Assembly (NCBI RefSeq): GCF_004343705.1
Contig: NZ_SKFH01000002.1
Span: 221,341 to 285,340, forward strand
Direction of reading: 5' to 3'
DNA: 64,000 nucleotides
Source of the DNA: Flaviaesturariibacter aridisoli
GTDB taxonomy: Bacteria > Bacteroidota > Bacteroidia > Chitinophagales > Chitinophagaceae
Every line of letters begins with the position of its first letter. The stretch's first letter is position 1. Made by a program: the position numbers and the translations under genes. This document shows, one piece after another, positions 54,424 to 61,165 of this stretch. Under the pieces are notes generated by a model that saw nothing but the letters and a program-made list of their open reading frames with translations, was not told where the DNA came from and did no database searches.

Positions 54424-54566
54424 GCAGGAAGTTTTGGGATAGACCGGGAAGATAAGGCGGATGTTTAACCGGGAGCGCCCTGGGACGGTGAAAATACAAG
54501 GAACAGTTCGCAAGGAGCAGCACCGAAAATAAGCGTAACCCGATGATTCTCAGCGCGGATGGCCAC

Positions 54567-54812
54567 TATGCTGTCCTGTCAGGCCGGGATGATGTTCTGT
54601 CAGGTCGGGAGATTGTTTTGTGTGCTATAGGGCTTGTTCTGCGCGCTCTGGTTTTTGATCTGTCGTCACCGGACTTTGATCCGCTCCCTCCAGCATTTGT
54701 TCCACATGCCCCAGGTGTTGATTTGCCAAGCTGTATTGTTGTTCTGTCTGTTCCGGAGGCAGTTCTGCTACTCCGCGTCGTTGGTCCAGTTCCGCCTGTT
54801 CTCGTTCCGTAG
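54567..54812. repeat. 21-bp periodic array 3
   Basis: Ten consecutive units of exactly 21 bp start at 54588 and run to 54797, with partial units on both sides. The core is TTGTTCTG (variants TTTGATCTG, TTTGTTCC). It lies between divergent genes (beta-lactamase-fold lipoprotein and adhesin-like gene), starting 144 bases from the former's ATG. Confidence 0.9.
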
Positions 54813-55009
54813 ACTTCAGTGATCGATTGCACGCACTCCGAGCGCGGCGCAATATGCATGATTTTTCCGTCTGGGCGCGCTGTAGAAACCCTGGCGTCCG
54901 ATGGCAGAAAGCTTTTGATAAATTATCAAGAATCCTCGCGCGCAAGAATGGTTCAATTTGCCCCTATCCTCCCGGAGCTGATCACGAAATATTCCTTTAT
55001 TTTGGCGCT

Positions 55010-55444
55010 ATGAAACCTATACTAACTGTACTCTTTACAATTGTCTCATTATTTGCTTCCGCTCAATCCAGCTGGACTGTCTATGATTATGATTCAGAAA
55101 CAACAAGTTCATATAACACAGAACGTTCAAGTCGCGAGGGATCTGTTATTACAGTCTGGATAAAAACAAAACAGACAGGCACGGCTTTGATTGAAGAAAG
55201 AAAGAGCCTTAGAAAGGTATTTGGCGCGAGCTCTACCATCCCCACCAGATACTCTTATTCCATCGACAAAATGCAGTTTAATTGCTCTACAAACAGCTCG
55301 CGATTGCTGAAAAGTATTTTGTATGATAATGATGGAAAGTCTTTAGAAACTTTTGATTTTGGAGAAAGCGCGGAGTGGAATGAAACGATTCCGGATACAC
55401 GTGGCAGTAATCGTTTGAATTGGTTTTGTACAAACATTCAATAA
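55010..55444 (+). CDS. Surface-adhesin-E-like exported protein
   Basis: A 144-residue protein with a cleavable signal (MKPILTVLFTIVSLFASAQ). I start at 55010; longer upstream frames lack a signal. The mature part has the surface-adhesin-E pattern: W-x-Y, an early GSVITVWIKTK strand, a YSYSIDKMQFNC segment, ILYDNDGKSL, SAEWNETIPDTRG, then a C-terminal WFC, with two Cys that could pair. The gene is visibly more AT-rich than its neighbours, suggesting transfer. It is followed by a strong terminator and stands alone. Function unknown. Confidence 0.75.
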   Translation: MKPILTVLFTIVSLFASAQSSWTVYDYDSETTSSYNTERSSREGSVITVWIKTKQTGTALIEERKSLRKVFGASSTIPTRYSYSIDKMQFNCSTNSSRLLKSILYDNDGKSLETFDFGESAEWNETIPDTRGSNRLNWFCTNIQ

Positions 55445-55446
55445 TT

Positions 55447-55475
55447 AAACCCCGGCGCTCAGCCGGGGTTTTTCT
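55447..55475 (+). terminator. Terminator after the adhesin-E-like gene
   Basis: The stem ACCCCGGC/GCCGGGGT is followed by five T. Confidence 0.9.
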
Positions 55476-55669
55476 TTCCAGCCATCAGGGCATGAAATCC
55501 GGCCAACGTAAAAGGCGCTACTAGGTGTTTCGTTCAGACCTGATTTTCGGCTCGATTGTAATTGCTTTTCGCCATTTGCCAACCATCCTAAGCGGCCCGA
55601 AAAAATGTTCGTATTTTCTTTTTCCGAAAAATTTTTTACCTTACTACCACACTAAACGCTACTGCTATA

Positions 55670-56340
55670 TGGAACAAACCGACCTCAATCTCCTCGAATC
55701 CGCACGCAAAGTCGTCAACCACCTGGAAGCCCATGCCGGTGAATGGCGCACCTGCGACCCTGTTGCCGAAACGAAAGTGGAAATCGACGAAACGATCCGG
55801 CAAATCCGCTCCGGCGGCGATGTGCAGTCCAAAGACAGCACCGGCGCGACGGCCGACAAAGACAAGGCGCTGGAGCAGTTGGCCGACGTCACGCATGTGG
55901 CCTGCCGCCGCGGCTCCGCCCTTGCCCGGAAGAAGGGGGATCTCGGCCTCCTGGCGATTGTGAATCAAAGCGTGTCTGACCTCAAGCGGGGCGCCGAAGA
56001 AGAGGTGCTGCAGCGCCACCGCCAGGTGCGCGATGCGGTCCGGGCCCTCGTTCCCAACGATACCTACCGCATCAACGATGCCCTGGTGGAAGCCATCGAC
56101 GCGGGCATCGCCACCTTTGAAAGCCTACGCGGCCAGCGCGACGAACTGGTGGCGCACCGCGTAAGCGCTACCGGCGACCTAGATGGCCTCTTTGCCCGAT
56201 TGCGGGAACTGCTGACCCGCCTCGACGATGAAGTGGAAGGCCTGCTGGACAACGAAGAATTCAAGAAAGCGTATTTCACAACCCGCGTCATCATCGACCG
56301 TCCGGGCGGGCGCAAGCCTTCGGCTGAAGGCGGAGCGTAA
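55670..56340 (+). CDS. Uncharacterised helical protein (family member 3)
   Basis: A 223-residue protein from ATG 55670 (MEQTDLNLLESARKVV); upstream in-frame codons lack a good start. All-helical, acidic and soluble, with no signal. It shares with the proteins at 23816 and 1-743 an N-terminal helix, a Thr/Ser/Lys turn (KDSTGATADKDK), an Ala-rich helix pair with RRGSALARKKGDLGLL, YRINDALVEAIDAGIATF, and the end L-x2-LDDEVEGLL then EF-x3-YF-x2-R-x-IID. Member 1 has DYGISSDLLDAFDTAIKTF at the same place. A helical bundle is likely; the function is unknown. Confidence 0.7.
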
Positions 56341-56354
56341 GCCGTTTCCCTGGT

Positions 56355-56394
56355 AAAGACAAAGCCGCCCGATGGGCGGCTTTGTCTTTTTTTT
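56355..56394 (+). terminator. Terminator after helical family gene 3
   Basis: A long stem AAAGACAAAGCCGCCC/GGGCGGCTTTGTCTTT with loop GAT, then a T run; bases on both arms make it bidirectional. Confidence 0.9.
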
Positions 56395-56458
56395 GCATTC
56401 CCTGGGGATAACCATGTTTCGAACCTAAATGGGATGGGATTATCCGGTAACGTCCCAA

Positions 56459-57214
56459 CTATTTCGCGGGCGGCCTCACCGAGAATTTCCATACCTCGCG
56501 GCTGCCTTTGATCAGCACAAGGCTAGTGGCGGAGAAGCTGCTGATGGTCCACATCTGCTGCTCGCCGTCGACGCTGACCACGATCGTGTGGTTCCCTTCG
56601 CCGAAGGACCAGCGGCCGTCAACTTCGAGCTTCCCGATCTTTCCCTTGTAGCCGCCGTCGGGGCGGAATTCGAGGTAGGAGCCGGCCACCAGCTCGCTGA
56701 GGAGGCGGATCTGTTCTTCGCTGCGGCCCGGCACCTCGCGGCGCAGAAAGTACCAGCGTTTGGCTACCTGCGCTTTGGTGGCGGACACCGAAGGAGGCGG
56801 CGGCGGAGGCGGCGCGGGTGCTTCGCTGCTGTCGCTGATTCCGGTGCTGCGGCGCAGGGCATAGCCGCCCTTGCGGTCCATGCGCAGCAGCAGGCTGCTG
56901 TCGGTGAGACGCAGCACGCGGGCTTCATGGGGCGTGGTGGTACCGTCCATCTGCATGCGGATCGTGCCGGTGGCGGGCGCATAGCTCCAGTCACCTTCCA
57001 TTTTCGTTTTCATCAGGAAGGCCCGGAAGCGGCCGCTCGTATCAAACCGGAAATACAGGTCGGCAAACAGCGCGGAAGCTTCGCGGAGGTCTTCGCGCTC
57101 ACGGCCCGCCGTGTCGATAAGGTAGTTGAAGGTCCAGGTGCCGGTCAGCGGCGGTTGCTGCGCGAAAGTGGTCATTCCGGACAGCAGCAGGAGGAGCAAC
57201 AGGATTCGTTTCAT
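56459..57214 (-). CDS. Exported double lipocalin-like protein
   Basis: A 251-residue protein with a signal peptide (MKRILLLLLLLSGMTTFAQ). It consists of two similar halves joined by a Pro-rich linker (EAPAPPPPPPPSV, about 132-144). Half 1 runs from PPLTGTWTFNYL to SLLLRMDRKGGYALRR. Half 2 runs from AKRWYFLRREV to LVLIKGSREVWKFSV. Each half has the pattern W-x-F, L-x2-R/S, F/L-x-F-D/P-G-x-F/Y, G-x-W-S and a final L-x3-D/G strand found in small Bacteroidota lipocalin-like domains. Each probably folds as a small barrel in the periplasm. The ligand is unknown. Confidence 0.7.
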   Translation of the reverse strand: MKRILLLLLLLSGMTTFAQQPPLTGTWTFNYLIDTAGREREDLREASALFADLYFRFDTSGRFRAFLMKTKMEGDWSYAPATGTIRMQMDGTTTPHEARVLRLTDSSLLLRMDRKGGYALRRSTGISDSSEAPAPPPPPPPSVSATKAQVAKRWYFLRREVPGRSEEQIRLLSELVAGSYLEFRPDGGYKGKIGKLEVDGRWSFGEGNHTIVVSVDGEQQMWTISSFSATSLVLIKGSREVWKFSVRPPAK

Positions 57215-57220
57215 TGCTGT

Positions 57221-57257
57221 AAAAATAAGGACGCCGGACCTTCCGGCCCGGCGCCCC
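57221..57257 (-). terminator. Probable terminator after cyanophycinase gene
   Basis: Minus strand GGCGCCGG/CCGGCGTCC-type stem is followed by TTATTTTT, between the cphB stop and the lipocalin-like gene. Confidence 0.65.
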
Positions 57258-57295
57258 TTCTGTATTCGAAATTCATTGTTCCTGGTTCACTAACC

Positions 57296-58195
57296 TTACT
57301 CGACGTGCACCTGCTTTTTCACCAGCGCGCCTTCACGGACTTCGGTCAGGAAGGTCCGCTCGCGCACGAGGTAGCCATTGCCTTTTTCGCAGAGGTGCAC
57401 CTTGAGGTTTTCGAGCGAGATGGGGTTACCGTCGGGGATGTCGGCGATGTTGGAGTGGCGGATGTCGTGGCCGTCGAGGATCATCACGAGGCCCGAGCCG
57501 ATGGCTTCCATCTGGTTGCCTTCGGTGATGAGCATGCCCGTGTCTTCGCCGAGGCCGATGCCGATGCAGCCCGGGTTGGTAGCCACCGCCTGCGCGAGGC
57601 GACCGAAGCGGCCGCGTTTTTCAAAGTGCGAGTCGATAATGACGGTATCGATAAAGCCAAGGCCGGTAGTGATCTTTACCTGTCCTTTGAGGTGTGCCTG
57701 CGCGGCATTGCCCTCGTAGATCATCGTATTGCTCATGGCCATAGCCCCGGCCGAAGTGCCCGCAATAAGGAAGGGCTCGGCCCGGTAGCGGGCGGCGAGG
57801 ATCTGGCCAAAGTGGGTGCCGCCGAATGTGGCGGTAAGCCGCAGCTGGTTGCCGCCCGTGAACAGGATGGCGGCGCAGTTGAGCAGGCGGTCGATGTATT
57901 CGGGAAGGCCGGCATCGGCGCGGTCGCGGATCCGCATGACGCCCACATTGGTGCAGCCCACGCGGTTGAAGGCATCCAGGTACATGGGCCCCACCTCGTC
58001 GGGGATCATCGACGCGGTGGTGACCACCTCGATGCGGGCCTCGGCCCCGCCGGCTTCTTCCACGATACGGCGGAGGATGCCCAGCTCGAAAAAATTGAGG
58101 TTGTTGCGCTTGATCTCGCCTTTTTCCAGGTCCGTGCCTTTGTCCTCGGCTCCGCCGACGGCGATGAGTTTTCCTTTAGGATAATGGTTTGTCAT
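57296..58195 (-). CDS. cphB: Cyanophycinase
   Basis: A 299-residue serine peptidase of family S51 that cuts the storage polymer cyanophycin (multi-L-arginyl-poly-L-aspartate) into beta-Asp-Arg dipeptides. The catalytic Ser148 lies in the lipase-like elbow AGTSAGAM. FTGGNQLRL (about 112-120) and GLGFIDTVIIDSHFEKRGRFGRL (key DSHFEKRGR), which supplies the His, match intracellular cyanophycinases closely, as does GLGEDTGMLI. There is no signal peptide, so it acts in the cytoplasm. It lies with a permease, an aminotransferase and cphA in one locus. Confidence 0.93.
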   Translation of the reverse strand: MTNHYPKGKLIAVGGAEDKGTDLEKGEIKRNNLNFFELGILRRIVEEAGGAEARIEVVTTASMIPDEVGPMYLDAFNRVGCTNVGVMRIRDRADAGLPEYIDRLLNCAAILFTGGNQLRLTATFGGTHFGQILAARYRAEPFLIAGTSAGAMAMSNTMIYEGNAAQAHLKGQVKITTGLGFIDTVIIDSHFEKRGRFGRLAQAVATNPGCIGIGLGEDTGMLITEGNQMEAIGSGLVMILDGHDIRHSNIADIPDGNPISLENLKVHLCEKGNGYLVRERTFLTEVREGALVKKQVHVE

Positions 58196-58224
58196 ATGTT
58201 ATGGATGGCTCGTTCGTCGACCCA

Positions 58225-58300
58225 TCCCCCTAGCCCCTTCCCTAAGGGAAGAGGAACAGATCCGGACCTACTCCTCCTTCCCCTAAGGAAGGAGGCCGGG
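58225..58300. repeat. CCCTTCCCTAAGGGAAG-type hairpins
   Basis: Two hairpins of the CTTCCCTAAGGGAAG and CCTTCCCCTAAGGAAGG type occur in the gap between cphB and the permease gene, of the same kind as at 21118-21290 and 53286. The second runs into the permease 3' end. Confidence 0.6.
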
Positions 58301-59656
58301 AGGATGGGTCTGTGGCGGATGGGCCTCCCGCAAAGCTATTGTTTCACCTCTACCGCGCATCCACTTTTCTGTTAAACCAAAAACCAAAACGCCGAGGGCG
58401 GCGATTCCGATGCCCCAGAGGGCGAATTCGCCGGTAGACCAGAGTACGAAGCCCCAGATGGCCACCGACACAATCACGGGCAGCGGGTAAAGCGGCATCT
58501 TCCAGGGAAGGTCGCGCGTACCCCGCCGGCGCCGCAGCAGCAGCACCCCCACCCCCTGCGCCACGAACTGCACCAGGATGCGCATGGCCAGGATGGCCGA
58601 GATCGTCTCTTTCAGCGACAGGAAAAAGGTGAAGACCACCGCCAGCCCCAGGATGAACAGGAGCGACACGTAGGGGAAATCCTTGGTCGGGTGCAGCCGG
58701 GCAAAGGCCGGGAAAAAGGCGCCGTCGGCCGCCGCCGCGTAGGGCACCCGCGAGTAGCCCAGCACCACGGCAAACAGCGAAGCAAAGGCGATCCAGAGCA
58801 CCAGCCCCGTGGCCACGCGGCCGGCGCCGGGGCCGTACATCCGCTCCACGGCGATGGAAGCGATGAAGTCGTAGTGCTGCGCCTCCTGCCAGGGCACTAC
58901 GTAGGCCACCGCCCAGTTGAGGCAGAGGTACAGCAGCGAGATGCCGGCGATGGATAGGAAGATGCTCCGCGGGATGTTGCGACCTGGGTTGCGGATCTCT
59001 CCGCCGAGGTGGCACACGTTGTAGTAACCGAGGAAGCTGTAGATGGTCTTCACCGAAGCCGCCCCGAGGGCGGTCCAGAAGGCGCCGCTGAGGAAGTCGC
59101 CGCCGCCCGTGGGAAAGAGCGTCACGGGCACGGTAGCGTGGGTAAAGCCGCCGATGATGATCCAGCCGATGGTACCGAGCACGCCCACCCAAAGGGCCAC
59201 CGACAGCCGGCCGATGGAGTCGATGCGGCGGTACAGCAGGAGCCCGATGACGGCAATGAGCCCGATGGCGACGCCCTTTTGCCCGTAGAACCCGAGGGGC
59301 GCGAAATACTGCACGTATTTGACGAAGCCGAGTGCCCCGGAGGCCACCACCAGCGGCGCCTGTATGGAGGTTTGCCAAACGAAAAGAAACGACATCAGCC
59401 GGCCCGCGCGGCCCGGGTAAGCCACTTTATGAAAGTTGTACGTGCCGCCGGCCAGCGGGTAGGCCGCACCGAGCTCGCTCCAGATGCAGCCGTCGAGCAG
59501 GGCGATGCCGGCACCGAGCACCCAGGCCCAGATATAGTAAGGGCTGTGAAAGTAGCCGATCACCAGCGGCAGCGTCACGAAGGGACCGATGCCCACCATA
59601 TCGATCATATTGATGGCCGTGGCCTGCAGCAGCGAAAGGCGGCGATGGAGAGACAT
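58283..59656 (-). CDS. APC-family amino-acid permease of the cyanophycin locus
   Basis: A 457-residue membrane protein with about 12 segments. APC motifs: ATAINMIDMVGIGPFVTLPLV near the N-terminus, GCIWSELGAAYPLAGGTYNFHKVAYPGRAG in TM2-3 and VCHLGGEIRNPGRNIPRSI in the central loop. It is of the cationic or neutral amino-acid type; the substrate cannot be read off. Between cphB and the aminotransferase, 87 bases from cphB, it may import arginine or aspartate for cyanophycin or export the breakdown products. The tail after about residue 430 is polar and encoded in part by hairpin-repeat DNA. Confidence 0.85.
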   Translation of the reverse strand: MSLHRRLSLLQATAINMIDMVGIGPFVTLPLVIGYFHSPYYIWAWVLGAGIALLDGCIWSELGAAYPLAGGTYNFHKVAYPGRAGRLMSFLFVWQTSIQAPLVVASGALGFVKYVQYFAPLGFYGQKGVAIGLIAVIGLLLYRRIDSIGRLSVALWVGVLGTIGWIIIGGFTHATVPVTLFPTGGGDFLSGAFWTALGAASVKTIYSFLGYYNVCHLGGEIRNPGRNIPRSIFLSIAGISLLYLCLNWAVAYVVPWQEAQHYDFIASIAVERMYGPGAGRVATGLVLWIAFASLFAVVLGYSRVPYAAAADGAFFPAFARLHPTKDFPYVSLLFILGLAVVFTFFLSLKETISAILAMRILVQFVAQGVGVLLLRRRRGTRDLPWKMPLYPLPVIVSVAIWGFVLWSTGEFALWGIGIAALGVLVFGLTEKWMRGRGETIALREAHPPQTHPPGLLP

Positions 59657-59716
59657 GCGGGCAAAACTAATCCCCGGCCAAAGAATCTATTAATCAGTTA
59701 ACCACTGATGAATAGA

Positions 59717-61006
59717 TTACCCGCCTGTTTTGACATAAGCGGTAATGCCCGCTACCAGGGTATCGAGGTCGGCGAGGGTGGTGTATACATTGGGCGTAAT
59801 GCGAAGGCCGCGGAGACCCGCCCAGTCGGTGACGGTGCTGTGGATGTGGTAGCCGTTCATCAGGAAACTTTCCAGGGTCCTGGGGTCGCGGCCGTCTATC
59901 GACAGCAGTCCGATGGCGCAGCCGAAGCCCGGGGCGGTGGGCGACAACAACCGTACGCCCGGAAGCGGCCGCACGCGGTCCATCCAGTAGTTGCGGAGGT
60001 AATTGAGGCGTTCCGCCTTCCGCGCGATGCCGATCTGCGCGTTGAAAGCAAGGGCCTCCGTGGTGGCCTGCTCGATGTAAAACGGCCGGGTGCCGAGGCT
60101 CTCGAATTTCCGGATGTCGGAAGAACCCGAATCGGGATGACCGTGCAGGGGATACAACCCGGCGATCTTTTCCGGGCGCACCCACAGCAACCCTGCGCCT
60201 ACCGGCGCGTAGGTCCATTTGTGCAGCGAGGTCACGAAGTAATCGGCATTCAATGCGTCGATGGAAAAGGGAAACTGGTTGAAGGAATGGGCGCCATCCA
60301 CCAGCACTTCGATGCCCCGTTTGCGGGCTTCGGCGGCGATGGCCGCCACCGGCAGCACCTGCCCGTTCCAGTTGATCACGTGGGTGAGCAGGAGCAATTT
60401 CGTTTTCGGTGTAAACGCTTCGACGTACTTCCGCACGAGGTAGGCTTCTTCTTCCGAAGGCAGCTTTAGGTCCACCCAGCGGAGCACGATGCCGTCGCGG
60501 CGGGCGCGTTGTTCGAGGGTAAAGATGGCGTGGTTGTAATCCTGGCGGCAGGCCAGCACTTCGTCGCCGGCGCGCAAGTTCAGTCCGAGCAGCACGGTGT
60601 CGAGTCCTTCGGAAGCGTTGCGGTTGATGGCCACCGATGTGGCAGCACAGCCCCCGGCGGCGGCGAGGGCAGCGCGCAGCGGCTCGCGACCTTTATCGAG
60701 CTTGCGCCACAGGAAGTAGCTCGGCGCCTCGTTGCAATAGTCGAAATTTTTCTTCAGCGCCTCGGCCACGGCTTTTGGTGCCGGCGACACGCCGCCGTTG
60801 TTGAGGTTGATGAGCCCGCTGCTGCGTACAAATGAGTGTTGCACGGAACTCCAGAAATCTTCATCGCCTGCGAGCCCGGCTGGGCTGCGCCCTTCGGCCC
60901 CTTCGAGCGACCGGTGCAGGTTGCGGCTCCACGCAGGTTGCCACATACCCGCCAGTACACCCGTGGATAACCAAGAAAGATGCTGAAGAAAGGAGCGGCG
61001 CCGCAT
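59717..61006 (-). CDS. Class V aminotransferase with a Tat-like signal
   Basis: A 429-residue PLP enzyme of the class V (isopenicillin-N-epimerase / cysteine-desulfurase-like) type. The N-terminus MRRRSFLQHLSWLSTGVLAGMW resembles a twin-arginine export signal (RRxFL then a hydrophobic stretch). The PLP-binding Lys lies in VTSLHKWTYAPVGAGLLW (about 249), with INRNASEGLDTVLLGL and VLVDGAHSFNQFP upstream. A cofactor-bearing enzyme exported folded by Tat is plausible. It lies between the permease and cphA, so it may act on an amino acid related to cyanophycin. This is inference. Confidence 0.85.
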   Translation of the reverse strand: MRRRSFLQHLSWLSTGVLAGMWQPAWSRNLHRSLEGAEGRSPAGLAGDEDFWSSVQHSFVRSSGLINLNNGGVSPAPKAVAEALKKNFDYCNEAPSYFLWRKLDKGREPLRAALAAAGGCAATSVAINRNASEGLDTVLLGLNLRAGDEVLACRQDYNHAIFTLEQRARRDGIVLRWVDLKLPSEEEAYLVRKYVEAFTPKTKLLLLTHVINWNGQVLPVAAIAAEARKRGIEVLVDGAHSFNQFPFSIDALNADYFVTSLHKWTYAPVGAGLLWVRPEKIAGLYPLHGHPDSGSSDIRKFESLGTRPFYIEQATTEALAFNAQIGIARKAERLNYLRNYWMDRVRPLPGVRLLSPTAPGFGCAIGLLSIDGRDPRTLESFLMNGYHIHSTVTDWAGLRGLRITPNVYTTLADLDTLVAGITAYVKTGG

Positions 61007-61114
61007 GTTGTAGAAATTAGGGACAGGTGCAGTTGGTTGTCAGACTGAAACTACGACTTCTCCGGGGGATTTACCGGCAGGGGTGGCAAACTTTTCCGCG
61101 GACCCAGGGTTTGC

Positions 61115-61122
61115 TACGTTTG
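61115..61122 (+). promoter_or_regulatory. Probable cphA -7 element
   Basis: TACGTTTG matches TAnnTTTG. TTT, one base from TTG, lies 19 bases upstream. Predicted start near 61130, leader about 36 bases. Confidence 0.55.
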
Positions 61123-61165
61123 GCGGTCATATTCGCTATATTGCTGCAAACTCGAGTTCCCTGCT

